A DNA stretch of 64,000 nucleotides from Triops longicaudatus (GCA_022885665.1 JAGQDJ010000005.1:558001-622000); one strand, 5' to 3'; positions 1 through 14,900 are shown, numbered from the stretch's first letter. Numbers and translations: made by a program. The notes: generated by a model from the sequence alone, not told the origin.

Positions 1-3000
1 AGATTGTTAGGTAATCTTTGAAGAGGGGAGGGGAAGCGCGCCCGGCATTACGTTCGCTATAGTTTGAGTCGTTTCGTGTCCAGCAAAACTCCTTTAACTT
101 GCTTTAGTGTCTTCAGGGATCTTACTTCCATGAGAAAAAAGGAGATGTTTTCAATTCGTGGACAATTTTGAAGTAAAAAGGCAGTGAGATGGACACTGAG
201 CGGGAAGGTGGGAGCTAGCACTCTCAAAACAATAAAAAGTTCTTAGACAGAAATTTTTCCAAATCTCTCAGAGGGATTAGGGTGAGAGGACAAAGATGTG
301 TAGGGAGAAATGGAGACCACAGAGACTGCGGTTAGTGTCATAAAACTTTCACGTTTGGCTCGCTCCAATGAATTTGCCTTAGCATTCACTTAAAAACCGA
401 GTGTACTAACAATTCTCTACTTCAAGTCCCTACAACACACGGCCATAAAAATTTAGTAGTGATCCTACAAATACACAAGCCCCAAAAGCTCATTAAAAAT
501 AAAACATCACAAAGTAATATTCAGTTGTTCGGTACAGAAAGTCACGTACGAAATGGAGAGGTGATTTCCATTTTTGTGCGAGTACAACTGTCTTTCGCAT
601 CATTATTCAAACTTCCTTTGCTACTTTTTTACCAGTTATAGTAGGACAAAGTACCACTTTAAATTAATATATCGCGCAACCTCATAGTCTTACTTTATAC
701 GGAGCTTACGGTCTCGGTTTAGTCCCGTTCAATTCTTGCAACTCTTTTACTTCATGTAACATGTTAATATTATTAATATTGCTGTGTTAATACTGCACCT
801 ACGTTAACTTGGTTGTCCACTCCTGAGCCTATGGTATTGTGGCGTTCATTGTTACCCAACAGTCAAATTTCGTAGCCGCCCAACAATCCTAAGATTCATT
901 CTTGGTAAGAACGAAATTCCCTGCAACAAGCCTGTAATAGTTAGCTCCTTTCTGACCTTCTTTTGAGCCAGTTCCGTTTCTTCAACGTGAAATTTGATTG
1001 TTGTGAACTTAAAGTGAGAGTTAGCACGAGAAGGAGAGTATTTTTGTGTGGTTTTGTATTGGAGTTCGTTTTGGTGTTGGTGTAAATTGGAAGTTACGAA
1101 TAAACGGGATTTGGTAGAACGTAACAGTATTAAGTAGACTCCGCTATGACCTGTTTATGCTGACTGTACCTTGTTTTGGAACTCACGAAACGCCCCAAGG
1201 AAAACCCTACACAAGGGTTATGTGAAGGTAATTAAACGTTTCAGTGGACAGATTTCCAGCATTTTCGTGTTTATTACTTAACAAATTAATGCCATTCGGC
1301 TCAAGAAATCAATTTTCTACCCAAGGATGAGATAATTTTGTTAACTTTAAATTATAACTGGAACTGTGTTACCGTTGGACTCTTGGTTCTTGCGAAGAAA
1401 TCAATACCAGGAACTCTGCCGGTATCCCGTAATTGGGAGTTGGTGAACATTTCTTTAAGGCGAGGGGAAAAGGGTTGTATATCAGCAGTTGGTATATTTT
1501 TCACCCCAAAGGCAGGTTCATTTAACATTTTTTGCAAGGTTTTCTTCGGCTCGTTTTCTTATGTCGGCAATGCTTATTGAAACAAGATGCAGTAAGCCTG
1601 CAGCTGAAAAGCGTCCAAACGATGACACCAACAATACTGAACACTTATCGCCACCGAAAAGGCCTTGTTTTTTTTTACTCTGGCGGTCACGAAACGTGAT
1701 AAAGAGGTCGCCACTGTGCCCTTCAGACCTTAGATGTGTCTTGAAGTCGCTTTTTGGGTGGCAAGGATTATTATGGGTGGGTGGGTGGTTCTGGGAGGTA
1801 ACTTACACCTACAAAACGTTCCGGAGAGGTGCAAAGCATGACTAATGCGTATCTTTGGATCTTCCTGGTCGGGGGCAGAAAGGTGGAGGGAGCTAGTATC
1901 GGAGACTTGTTGGCCTTAGAGAGCAAATTTGACACTATTGTGACTTGCAAGCTGCAAAGATCACCGTGTTAGACAGAAATTCGTAAAATACTATTTTCCC
2001 TTTAAAACATTTAACTACCCCGCTGCGGCGCATTTTCACCGAAACTCAGTGATTGTGTACAGTTTGCATTGTGAGTTAGGCTGAGTAAAATAGTAGAACA
2101 AAACTGCTTGGCAAGTGATACCTACTAGCAGGGCGGTAACCAAGACTTTGGTTCAGGGGGAGGGCATTGGCAATTTGTTTGGCATGTGGTGTTTCCTTAC
2201 CTTCCCCATTCTAAAAAAAAAAAAAAAAAAAAAATCGGGGAAGGAGGGGCAGCCCCACAAACCCCCTGCACACAGCCTTACCTACCAGGATGTTAAAGAC
2301 CCTGTTATCTACAATGTGAGATAGGCAAATAACATGAGAAATCTTCCAAGTTATTGTAAAAATGTGCACCAATATTTCTTATTACACTTTCAACAGTAAT
2401 ATTATAATTGTGACTATTTTTGATAAATTTTAGTTGCTACTTGAAAAGCTTACAGTAAATTTGCAAGCTTGAACTGATTTTAATAACCCCCCAAAAAATA
2501 TAATCGGACGACCTAGTGCAGTAGGTAATGCTTCCTTACGACTTGTGCTTAAAGTGAAATTAAACTGGGAAAGCTTTAATCTCACTATATGGTTATTAAA
2601 AGCTTTTAAATGTTAGAGGTATTTCTCAGAGAACTACTGCTCAAATTTGCGTACGCTTTTTAATGTAGTGAACAAGGTTTCTGACAAGGAAAAGACTTAC
2701 CTGCTGTCTAGTTTGCCAATTTTTATTGTTTCACTTTCTGAGGAAAACGGTAAAGCTTAAGCCAATATTACAAATTCGTTAAAAGCTTTTTAAAAATGTA
2801 CTTACTCTGTAGCTCAATTTTTGATAAACATAACATTACTGTCGAAACGGTAAGCATTACGCACGACTTCACGAGCTATCGTTTAGCGACTTTACAAATT
2901 AACACTGTTTAGAGACGAGAATAGGCCAACCTGTCGTTTTATGTACTATAAGCACATGAGGTACCACAAGGCTGTATCAAGAATACTCCGTTCAATCGCT

Positions 3001-5713
3001 GCAGATCGAAGCGATCGGTGCGGCGCAAATTGGCGGATTTGTGGTCCGAGATTTTCGCCAGATGACTCTAGTGGACAAGACAGGCGTTACTTAAGTTAGG
3101 GTTCAAGGTTTTGTACCAAAAACTGTATTTGAAGTTGAATCCGAAGGCCTGTTCCTCGTTAATTATCTTGAATGCGATCGCAGCTTGTGCTGTCCCTAAC
3201 CATGGAAATAATTGAATAGTAGTCTTAGTATGCAAAAGAGTCTGAAAAAGAGTGATCGGGGAGCTATACTTCGCCGCAAGATGCTTTTACGAAAAAAAAA
3301 TAAAATAAGAAGGGTGAAAATAAAATTTAAAGTACCCCAATGGGACCCAACATTTCTGGCGCGTTGTTGCTCCAAGTCCGACGGGTGATTCGGCCCTAAA
3401 AAGCTGAGCTTGGCAAAGCTGACTGAAAAGAAAGGGTAAGGGGTTGTGGGAGTTTGCAGTGGAGTTCGCTGACTCACAAAAGAATGTCTTAAAAAGCTGG
3501 AATTAGCATATTATCATCGTTAGCAAGAGCTGTAAGATTCTTCTTGAAGCTGGGAGCCAAAAGGAAGGTAAAGAAATTCCATACTTGGATCGAGCTAACG
3601 AGCTCAAGCCACTTTGCTTAATTATTCCCTTTTCTTTGTCTCTTTTTTTCCCCTGAAAGCGTGACATCAAAAGTCGTCCAATTCTTATTTTATTCCTAGC
3701 CGTGAACTTACCTTTTGTTTTGGCAATGAGAGCTCAATGAAATGATAGTACAACTCGATTTAGCCGAATAAGCTGACGCATTTCAGCCAGAGATAAAGGG
3801 GTGTAAGCTTCCTGAGATAATTTGCTAACCGAAGACATGTTAAAAGAGTTTTCGGAAAGACATGAATACGGGAACTTATAACTCATATCGAAAAATATTA
3901 AGTAATGGGAGAGATATATAATAAACTCTATGAGGTAATTTTGAGCTACACGAGATAGCACATGCGTGTAAAGACATACGCAATTCCGTTTTGGTACTAG
4001 GCACATTGTTGGGTAAGTAGAAGTTTAATAATTCCCGAACGTTATGTACCCCTAATTAATCCTCATTGTCTCAAACAATCTGGGTTTCTCAACCCTTTAC
4101 AGACTCCGTTTCATTGTTTAATGGAGACTTAAACCATTCCAAAGCATTTGCTTGTCCCTTGCAGCTGGGTTTATGGCTGAAGCGTACGTATAGGTAACAT
4201 ATGTTTCGCTATTAATGCATACACACACATCCATGTTTGTACCAAGTTTGTCTTCTCAAATAGCGTCACATATGAAATCTGCTTTATTGTACCATCGTAA
4301 TTGCTGTGCTAAGCATTGTTGTTACACAAAACTCGTTCACTAGAGGAGCATTGTGGACTCTCTATAGTATTGCACATACGTAAAGACCCATGTGAAATAC
4401 CACCTATTCACTATACCCCTTTTTTAGCTTTACGTGACATGACACAAAGTTATACTGCCAACGAAAGCTTTTACACCCACAAACTCAAACGCAGAAAAAA
4501 AAAGATTTTTTACGACCATTTTTTTACGAGTCAGTTGTTTAGTATATTGCTTACAAGCTTGATTTTGGGTCCTGTGCCGTGTTTCACCCCGAACAACCCC
4601 CTGTAGTTTGTCTTACACTTGGGGTGATGGTGATGAAGGGTGTCTTATGTAGTCCCTTTTTTCACTATGGAAATTCGACTTTTATTAATTTCTGCGGCTT
4701 ATGATCAACCAATCGAGCTTGGCAGTACTAGCGGGTGTCGCCAAGTTTTTCTTTTTTATCTGATTTATAGGTCAAGGGACTTAAGTTCAGTTGAGTAACG
4801 TTGGGATATGTAACCTGTCAGTTTTGCCATTTCTATCATAGCTCATGAATATATGCAAGAGCCAAGGCTGGGCTGCAGAAATAAAAGAGTAAAAATAAAT
4901 GGCGGCTCACTCAGGCGTCAATGGATTGAGCTACCCCTTTTTTCCCACTTCAGTGGCCAAGAAAAGCTCTTGCCGAGGTGATAGATGTAGAGCAAAGCGT
5001 GTTGACACTCGGGGGCGTAATTTACAATTGCAGTCTTTCTTCATAAAAAGTTAAAATATTGCTTTGTTGGTGTGTCTTTCCTATTAAACTAAATTACAGG
5101 TCGGAAGTCCTAACATGCGTGATGCGTAAAAGCTAGGAACTTGTTTTAAGAGCGTCAAGAAAAGCGCAGGATCTGAAGCAAAAGGGATAGAAGCGGAAAA
5201 GTTTGGCGGGTTAGAATTCTGTGTGTATTTACGGCAGCACTGAAGGTAAAACATCCTCTTCAGAGGGCGTTTAGCTTAATTAAGCGTTTCGTTGTAAACT
5301 TGCACAAGTCTTTTGTTGGCGAACTTCTGTTTCTTTACTCCTTCCACAGAAGGCCTGGTGTAATTACGTTCAAATCTCCGGAACGCAGCTGTACGTTTAA
5401 GTATATTCTGAGGAGTTTTAGGTTGCACGTGGATATATTCTTGTTTTGATTAGCTGAATCGTTTAGTTAAACAGTCTTACGAATTGATGTGTAATTTCGC
5501 TGAACATTTCAAATACCAGGGGAAATAGGAATTATAATGATGACTGGAGCAGAAATTTTACTTAAGAGACCGTGAAGTAAGTTTGTTTATAGCAAATCTT
5601 CGTCTTGCAATTCCCATGTGATATCACAGATTCCATAGAATGGAACAAAACCCTTACTAAAACTCGGACAATGCTTCGTGTTGTTTTCTAAGACTCCAAC
5701 TGTTTTTTTTTAG
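1..5713. other. Gene-free stretch, 5' part of the window
   Basis: I see no exon with matching splice sites and family motifs here. Open frames are short, mostly lack an ATG, and have low-complexity or random-looking products. The stretch holds an A22 tract (listed separately) and otherwise unremarkable AT-rich DNA. It could be intergenic, or the upstream part of the first intron of the Sidestep-like gene, whose first coding exon is missing from the readable set. Confidence 0.5.
2213..2234 (+). repeat. Poly(A) tract, A22
   Basis: A run of 22 A follows a G/C-rich segment. I looked upstream for tRNA-like A and B boxes, as in a SINE, and found only a poor B-box resemblance (ggttcaggggg). No flanking duplication is evident. 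It is a simple homopolymer, possibly the tail of an old retroposed sequence, but that is not shown. Confidence 0.8.
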
Positions 5714-5927
5714 TACTAAGATCTTATATGAACTGTGTTGGTTGACTATTTTAAAAGAACAGCTGGCTACAAGAAGTAGAAAGGTGTCTCGAAATCTTGC
5801 TCCAGTATACGAAGAGTTACGGAGAGCAAATCGAATTACAGAACACACAGAGTTAACTCGCCTTCTTCTAGATGGTAGAACAATGCAAACGACTATTGAG
5901 AACTTTTGGCTCAGCTGTCACGTGGTT
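5714..5927 (+). CDS. Candidate orphan internal exon, unknown protein
   Basis: A tract of T ending in TAG (5702-5713) acts as a plausible acceptor. It is followed by an open frame starting with one base of a split codon, then 71 codons, and a GTAAGA donor at 5928 in phase 0. The predicted peptide is helix-like and charged. It begins TKILYELCWLTILKEQ, continues through PVYEELRRANRITEH and ends with LLLDGRTMQTTIENFW then LSCHVV. I do not recognise the family. The frame stays open past the donor to a TAA at 5979-5981, so a terminal or intronless relic is also possible. No partner exon with compatible phase was found nearby, so it could belong to an unrelated gene, a retroelement relic, or be chance. 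Confidence 0.25.
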
Positions 5928-8900
5928 GTAAGAATCTCTGCCAATTCGCTTGCTTCACAGATTCGTCTAAGTTGCACTTAATATATAATATCACATTGTC
6001 TTACTTATTCACAATACCATTTGCCTGTGAACTCTGAATGCATGAGTGTAGTTTTCCCCACACTGTAAGATAAGTCCCCCATCTTTTGAGGGAAAAAAAA
6101 TAAGGATCCAGGCTGATTTTTCTAATACCAGAAAAAAAATCTGGGGCTTCCATGCTAAACGAAAGAAACTGGTATTTAAGAGATCGCCAAATCTGTATTA
6201 TTTAATTCCAGAATAAGGCCTACCACCGTCATCAACTTGTATTTGCAATTTTCCCTTTTTGAAGACTAAATTACGAAAAGCAAGTACATTAAGATTCCTA
6301 GTTTCGAAATATAAATCCATTTTTCAAAAATATTTCCCCTAAAAGTGTACTTATTATTGGGTATTATATTTGAAGCAGAATATTCCTTTGTTTCATTTGT
6401 ATTCAGTAACAAAACTGGTCAAGTTCAAAGCAAAATACAACACAATGGAAATTGTACACAAGTCAAAATACAATGCGAATGCGAAATGCAATCGATGCAC
6501 AAGCCAACATACAAGAAAAGACACATCAATCATTCGAAGTAAAAACATTACAGAAAGCGAGTTAATAATAAATGTTAAGCTATTTGAAGTCACAATACAT
6601 AGCAACGCAGCGTACGAAATTACTCACAAGTCACTGCCATACGTGTTACTCACAAGTCATTCAAGTTACTTGCGATAATCATGAAGTACATACAAACCTA
6701 TAGATGTAAGCTTCAAGAAACTTCCGGATATAGCTCCTATTTTACTGGATTATCTGGGTAACGTTATTCAGAACGTAATGCCAGCCAATTACATATGTAC
6801 GCGTGTCCGAAGTTATCTTGACTTGACTAGACTTGTGTCCTAGGGCAGCGAGTCAAGGCATATTGCACGCAAGAACACGTCAAATAGAATAGCAACGTTA
6901 CTGGTCCGGGTAGTTAGTAGCATGAGAAAGTTTCAGCGTCTACGCACGCCTCAAGAGTTTGCATTGAATGAGGTTGAAAATTTATTGCAAGCCAATTAAT
7001 ACAGCGTTAGACGATCGTCCTGTGAAAGAAGCTCCTTCGCCCCTCTTCATGATTTTTCTACGGAGTTTCTCATTCCGTTAGCTTGAAGGCACCGGTCCGT
7101 AATGGGAAATTTACGTAAAACGGAGCTGATATACAGCTGTACAAGATTGTGGAAACGGGATTCCTTTAAAGGACTTAACGACGCTTCTACCTCGTTCGTT
7201 TGTGCGACACTTGTGCCCGTCTTGGAAAGCCGACATGCGCGGAATTCATCCTGCCTCGTGCGTCTATCTTCTACAGTCAGGATGATAAAAGAGGGAAGAA
7301 GGCGTGAAATATACTAAGAGTCGTATCGTAATTCGGAGCACGTTCGGCGTTTTCCCTCTGCCAACGAACGCTTCTGCTTGGGGTGCCCGTCTTTCTGTTT
7401 CGTTTTCTTCTTTTCGGTTTTCATGTGTCCGCATCGCGTGTTGTCAGTAGCCTTGGCACGAAAAACGTCACCAGCGAAAATTCCACGCAGAGGGGCTGGC
7501 TAAAGCTAATTGAGCGTAGCTTTCTGCAGCAAATACGGAGCCGTGGTGCTATTAAGATTCCGCTCAGCAATTTATTTACTGTTCCAATTGCCCTAAAGGC
7601 GCTAAGGAACGTTTACAATTGAAAGCTCCCAGGACAAATTGTTTACGGGAAAGTAATTCCGGGTTGGAGTTATGGGTGGGTTAGTAATATCGACACCCCA
7701 TTAACACAATTTTTACACAGGCAAAGAAATCATTTTTCTGCTGCCAGCCACGGCTCAAAGTGAAGCAAAAACGCATTCAACCTTTTATTTCTCTTTTGTT
7801 GAAAAAAATCTACATATCAAAACACATTTGAAGTGTGGTAAAAGAGCTATAATCTCCGGCAAAGTGTGGCTTTAATGGCGTGCAGGGGCTAACAATGTTT
7901 CAGTGCCATAAAAGAAAGCTTGCTTTTTGAATTTTGGGAGAGGAGGGGAAGAGGTAACAATAAAACTCGCATCGAACTTTCAAAATACGCCCACTGGGGT
8001 CCCGCAAAACTCTCAAAAGTTGCCTTGGCGAAAGCTAAAGAAGATTCCCCCAAATTTCGTTTTTTTCATGGATTTCAAACTATAGAACACAATAGGAATT
8101 TATTTCCCTTTTTTCTTTCGCCCAGAAGAACGTATGTTTTTTTACGATTTATTGTATAATGTTGCGGTTGTCGAATACGGACACTTCAAAAAAGGAGGAC
8201 AGTTACAATGGAAAAGTATTCGGGTTTGGAAAATAGTGCACAAAGCTCAATTTTTAACGACAGACCAAACGACAATATATAGGGAGAATTGTGAGATATG
8301 GACGTGGAAAAATAAGGAGGAAGAGGGGTTTAATGCGATGTGGGTAGTTGGCATAGAAAAACGGGGTGTGGATGAGGGGTACATACAGCGTAAAACATAT
8401 CCCGAGGGGCTGCATGGGGGCTTTTATGCCTACTAGGTTTGAAAGAACATACCTACAAACATACACACATGTAGAATGGCGTCACGCTCTCCGCGTGCGG
8501 GAAATGGAAAGCCATTTCTTATCAAGCGTTAGTATAGCTTCAGTTCCAAATGGATTGCTTAGGCGTGGAGACGGATCCGAACTGTAGAAAGAGTAGCAGG
8601 AAAAATCAAGCCCGGAATGATCATAGCACGTTTTTGTTCTCCAACATATGAAGAGTTCGATACCATACCAGGCAATGTTAAAATAGGTTAGATTTATTTA
8701 GCAGGACGTGACTTGTCGCCTGAATTGGATTGGTCTGACACGGAAGGGGCTACCGGGCTAGATTGTTGCTTAAGAATGAAGTTTTACTGCGACTGAAGAA
8801 ACAGAGATTTAGGACTTGTTGAATAGCAAAGAGCTACTCTACTACGTAAAGACAGTGAGACTTGTGTGATAATAAATTTCTGCAAAATGTGCGGGAATAC

Positions 8901-11900
8901 TTAATTGGACTTGCTGCTTCGCTGCGAGTTTCCATATCATGAACGAGTTCGCAGAGATACATAAAAAAAGGAAAGGTTGACTTAGACATGTGGCACCTCT
9001 CTCGACACTAGCCCCAGAATATCCAACGTATTGCCATCTAGCTACCTCTAACCTAACATTATTCGAGACCTGATGTAAAAAACGTTCGACTAAACTCTGG
9101 CTTCTCTTCAATATACGGATAAATCTTTCGCCTTTTACGTTCGACTAGCAGCACTTAGTTACACCTCGTTAAGACTTGTTGCATTATGATTCATTTCTGG
9201 GTAACAAGGAGGAAAAAAATTGTGCTTGTTGCGTAACAATAAAATCTTGGACGGTGGAGCGAAGCTCAGGAAACTCAACTGAATTTTGACTTCAGTTAGC
9301 TATTTCATAAGAAAGGACTTCTCGATTTCTGGTGTGAAAGAGGTCACGAATCGAAAACTTGCTTTATGGCTTTTCACAGCGGTACCAAAATTAATGGGAT
9401 AGGAAATCATGAAGGGCAAATGGAGCAAGTGGGAAAAATGGCCGTTTTCCCACTTCCTTCCCTTACGGTTGGAAGGCGCATTGCAAAAGTTTGCAGAGAG
9501 ACATCGATGCTGTGCCAAATGTCGATGCCACCGTAACGATTGAGTCGCTCTTTGATGGGTTTTTGCGAAATTTCGTTCCGGGCCATCGTTGGAGACAAAG
9601 ACCAGAATCGGTTTCCTTGTAGAATACCACACTGTGAGATTTTTTTCTTCGGTAAGTGGCATCATGATTTAGAGTTCTAACCTGAATCGAAGAGAAAAAA
9701 TATCCACTTTTGGACCAATGAAGCTATCTACGGAGGGTAAAGGTTCGATTTTATGACGATGTGCAAGGATTGAAACGACATAACACGTAAGTCAAAATTC
9801 TGACTTATGCTTTTGCTTAAGCAAACTTGTAGGTTGAAACTAGATGTACACATGTAAGAGCTTGGCATATGGCTTGGAAGTAAAACCATAGCCTTTATCT
9901 TGGATTTATAGCTAACGAAATTGGTAAACTTTGCCAAATGGCCAGTCTCATCTCCTAAAAGTTGGCTGTCGCAGGATTAGGAGTATACTATACGCATACG
10001 GTACAACCATCGAGGATACGTGGTTATTAATAGCAGGAGGATACATGATTATTAGTATTACTGATAATTAATAGCAAGAGAACGCATTTTCACCATAAAT
10101 AGCCTATGTCAAGAACTCCTTGGACACTTTTTGCAGGATAATGAGGCGTCAAACCCATTTTATTTAGATATTCAGGGTCTTGGATCCCTTCTATAGTGCT
10201 TGTCTGCTAGAATTCGTAATTATTTCTAGGATTTAAAATACTAATTTAAACCCTGGTTTAAACTTGACTGCTGTGTGCTCAACCAACTAGGAATTTATCT
10301 TTAACAAAATATGGTAACGACCAATCCTCATAAGTGGCTTTAATGCAGAAAAACTTCAACGGGAGATAAAAGTTCACTTTAAAAATTCTTACTTTTGCGG
10401 CAACAGCTGATTGAGCATTACAGCCGGTTTACGCTACAACGAGATTTTACTGTATTAAATACTTCCGGTTGTCGGCAACCCTTTTCGATCCTCATAGGGG
10501 TCCAAGCTATTTTGTATAGAAACAGTTAATCTCCTTTTTGAGAGGAAGAGGAGTCAATTCTTTTGTACTATACTGAACCTGCATACACTGAACACAAATA
10601 CATTTCTCGGCATATGTCCATTTCGAAGACGCCCTGGACCCTTTAGTCCCCAAAAAAGGCCCACGGATGCTTGTGACCATATTTTTTTCTTCGTTTTGTT
10701 CCAAACGGGTAAATCAGGAATTTATATTGCATGACCTTCTTAACTCCTTATGGATCCTATTGTGTCCACCAACCTGATGTTAAAGATTCCTAACCACTGC
10801 ATGGTCTATGTACGTACAGTCTGTATTAGCCAGTACTGTCCACTCCTTTTGGAGTTATTGTATATAGCGCAGGGCAGCGCAGCGTATAGCAACAGCAACG
10901 TTGCCGAGAAAGCTGCGCGGAATCCACGTTTCCTTGACGAGGCTGTAAGCTTACGCGGGAAGTGGCTGGGCGAAAAGGTCCCCCAGTCCGTTAGTTCAAC
11001 ACTAGGGAAGGTTCAATCAAGACGTCCTTGACACTTCCTTACACCGAAACTCCCCTAACGATCCTCTCTAAGCACCCCCAAGTGCTTCTATTCGAAACTT
11101 CTTGCAGAATTTCTTGGCAGGGAGCGTTCACAAAAATCGCCACTCCGTATTACTCTCTTCACTAAGGCCCTGGGCACTATTGGACCCAGACAAATAAGTC
11201 CACAGTAATCCGTGTTTGAATTGTATTCCTGTGTTCTTCCTTGGAAAATTTCAACATTCCCCGGTTTAACCGTGGCACATCGGAATCCTTGAAATTCTGC
11301 CTCGAATTTCTCCGAACTCCATCTGGACCGTTCATTTACCTTTTCCTGGTGCAGTTATTTTCTTGTTTTGTTATTTCGGGTGCAATTCTCGTTTTCGTCT
11401 TCGCAATTTCTACCGTCTGTCTGCTTCCTGGTACAGTACGGAACGTAACTCCCAGAAAGCAGCAGCTTTTCATTTCCAACGATTTCTTTATAACGGGAAA
11501 AAATTCCCAAGAAGAATTCCTGGTGCTTTCCTTCTTTTGCTGCACCCCTCCAAAACTCTATGTACTGTGATTTTTCTCTCTCTCCTCCTTTCCCTGAGAA
11601 ATTGCCTGATCCGATCTTCCGTGGAAGCGAAAGAAATTCCTTCTTCAACATGCTTTCAGGCTGCTTCTTCAGCTCCATTTAGATGAAAAACCTTAGTACC
11701 TTAGCACTGTACTCTTAACGTGGAACACAGTTCAAAGTCGGTCGCGTTCTCACTGCCCTCCCACATTCCCAATTGGATGACCTGATGAAATGACCCGGTC
11801 TTGTCTGCGACGTGAATGCTCGGCCGGTACCAGCAAGCACCTCCTGACGGGAGGCTTTATGAACGCTTAAAATGGTGTGGCTTTTGTTATGGGGAGCAGT

Positions 11901-14900
11901 TAAAAATTTCGGTACTAATGTGGCCCAGTGACGAGGCCTCAGGGTTGGCCTCGAAACCCACCCTTTCTGCTTCCAATTCCATCCGCGGAATGTACGCGCG
12001 TTGCTTTATGAGGGTCTGAGCGAAAAACCCAACCCGGGCCAGTAGAAACCTTGATGGGATTGTAAAGTGTCTGGTGAGGTGTGAGGTGTCCAATTTAGTG
12101 TAACAAATTTCTCCAACGCCTACCCTTCTCCAAGCAAGAAAATCATACTTCGGGGAGAAAGGAAGAGAAACTTGACCATTTTTGTCGCAGTGATGTAGTT
12201 TCAGAAAGTCTGTACCAGGAAAAAAGAAAAAGTACAGGCAGACCATATATACAGTGTGACGCTGCTGGTGCCCAGTTATCTCCCCAAGGCAATTTCCCTT
12301 GTCGCAGCTAGCACAACTACACAAAACCCACCCGCATTCCTCTAGCCCTCCTACCCCACTTCACAATCGGTAATCGCCGTTGTTAGGGGGCTTTTTGTTT
12401 GCTTCGGGGTACAGGAAAGCCAAAGCGAAAACTGTCAGCCATGCGATTCGCGTTCATCAACGATTTCCTACCGAACTAAGGCCAGAAGGGTTTGAAAAGA
12501 CCGAAAGGAGCGTACTTCGAGTGGTATGGCAAGACTGGTGACCTTAGCCTGGGGTTTGTTTGTCATTCATGGGACGGCAGTGGCGGAAGCTCAAAGTACG
12601 CGCTTGAACAAGAATGGTAAGGAGACTTAAGATGCATGATTTAAAGGGGAGAAAGGGGAGGGGGGACCTAAATTCTTGCAATCTTGCCTGGTCTCTCCGT
12701 GGAAAGTTGCGAAGGGCCAACGCGCCTAACAAGCAGAGTATAATACAACAAAAAGGGTTATTAGACAAAATAACTACTGGATTGCCATGTCGAAACAAAC
12801 AAGGTGGTCCACGGGGAGTAGTAACCCAGTTGAAAAACGAGAAAGGATCATTTACAAAAGCCAACTAAAGGTGTTGTGTCGTATGTCAAGAAGACAAATC
12901 ATGGGTATGGACTTAAACGAATGGTTCTAATTGTTGTAAGGGCCCTATTACGAGTTCTCCCACGAAAGATATTTCTTCAATTTCGGGAAGTCGACTGGTC
13001 TCACTTATTACCTTTTTGTGATTTTGTGAGTTGTTTATTGGAGCATTTCTCACCACAGTTTGGCAAAAAAGTAGTGAATCGATTTTGCACTGAGAGATGA
13101 ATTATATCCTGTTTTTTTTTCTGGCCATTTCTTGCCGGTTTTAGCGCAAGTTTATTTTGGAATGGCCGTCAAGCAGTGTTGCAAAATTTCAGCGAACATG
13201 ATTGCTGCGATGTCGACTTTGATATCGCGACTGGCATTATGGTATCCCAACATTAACATGTACAATAAGTTCATTCAGTGGGAAAACTAGTGTATAAATA
13301 AAATAAAACTAATTTTCTGGTACAAGTTTATAAACCTGCTCTAATTCTCTTAGCTTTCGAGCCCTTAGCGTGCACAAGTTGAAGCGTTTGTATAATATTC
13401 ACAATCACTTGGGAGCCTCAATTTCTGCCGTGGATTTCGATTCGGCTGTTATTATTAGGCTGTCTTGTAATTTCAGTTGAAGTTTGAAGAGTACCAATTT
13501 TTGTGCTTAGAAACTAGTCGAGAAGTTCCGTTAGAACTGATTCGAGAGAATTGGGGGAGTAACTCGCCACCAGCGCTTTGTTTAGGGCGCTTTGAGAAGC
13601 GGTGTCGTGCTAAGGGATGTTACTGTTTGTCCTGAAAATTTGACCACACGCGATCGGCTCTTGTTGACAGCACGAGGGCCTTTTGCCCTCAAGATTGTTA
13701 TTACTATTCAAGACTTTTCGCTCTAGAACTGAATTCTCTAGAAAAGGATTGTGAATGTGGAGTCGTTTTCTATTGACAATTTGGAGTGTTGTTTTACATG
13801 GTTTCTCGGTGTCAACTAGAATTGGAAATTTGTGCCTAGGAAACAGCTTTGACTCTCAAAACGGTTATTTGCATTTTCTTGTGAGATTTTCAATTTTTTT
13901 TAGGAACTGACATCAAAGTATTCTTTTTTATTGAATGGCCGGTTAGTGGTGGTGTTTAAGCAGGTCAACAAAACTATAGGAAAATTTGAACGATAGCAAA
14001 TAATAAAAGTGAATTCGATAAACTGCACATCTATACAATTATACCTATTATAAGTAGTTAACCAAAGAAATATAATTTGTGTCGTTGTACATTTGACATT
14101 GAAAGGGCGGACTGTCGCTATGCCTTAATTTAACGTTGAAACCAAAAGTGAAATTTACCAGAAGTGCATTCACGTGTTCTTCCACCCAAGTAAATTATAG
14201 AAACTCGCTTTGTTTATTGTTAATAGATTTTGCGCAGGTTTAATTGTTAAGGGTAACGGCAGAATATTACAGTGCTGTATAAGAGCTTAACAGTGGAATC
14301 CGAGCTCTGTTAACAACAATGTAACGCGATAATAATATTTGAATGACGGTAGGGGCAGTGTATCCAAAGTATGTATGTGTGTCACACCTGTTGAGAATAT
14401 TTGGTCAAGTTTTTCAGTAATTTAATTGTTTTGATTGGTAACAGCAACAGTGATCTGTAATACGGATACATGTATCTAGTGACTATTTTCGTGCATTGAA
14501 TGTGTCTTCTTCGAGGGATAGCTTACGAAAGATTTTTTCCGTACACGCTTGTGTGCTATTGGATCACAGCCGAGTTTTATGCTTTCTGCAAACCTACTGT
14601 ACTACAATACATTATTAGCTCGTTTTTTTACGGTGTGTGATTTATTGCAGAAGCTTTTCAATAAGTCTCTGCGAACCGGTTATGAAATTCTACCGCTGAC
14701 AACAGAAAAGAATAATTAGTTTCTCTGGGAAGAAAAACAACCTTTTTATTTTCTAAGTTTTGAGTGTTGCTTGATCAACTTGTTGACAACTGCCAGTCCT
14801 TGTATATCGCTTTGTGTTATTTGTGAGGAAAAATCTTGCCCCACCTTATCGCTCACTTTTTTTTTACTCCCGTCTATTTCTTTCACTGCATTTTCATTCT

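Noticed and set aside
7383..7622. Open frame with a signal-like start (VFLFRFLLFGFHVSA)
   Set aside because: It starts at GTG; there is no in-frame ATG before a TAA at 7329-7331, and no donor of the required phase.
9467..9586. Minus-strand ATG frame (MARNEISQKPIKERLNRYGG) ending at a GTAAGG donor
   Set aside because: Another frame is open across the same DNA, no partner exon is seen and the peptide is not recognised.
9740..9760. B-box-like ggttcgatttt, as a hint of a tRNA gene or SINE
   Set aside because: No cloverleaf, A box or acceptor-stem pairing could be formed around it.
11241..11433. Hydrophobic open frame ending at a phase-1 GTACAG donor, as a possible signal-peptide exon of the receptor
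   Set aside because: The frame has no ATG; it opens only with TTG, and stops lie upstream. The phase match alone is not enough.
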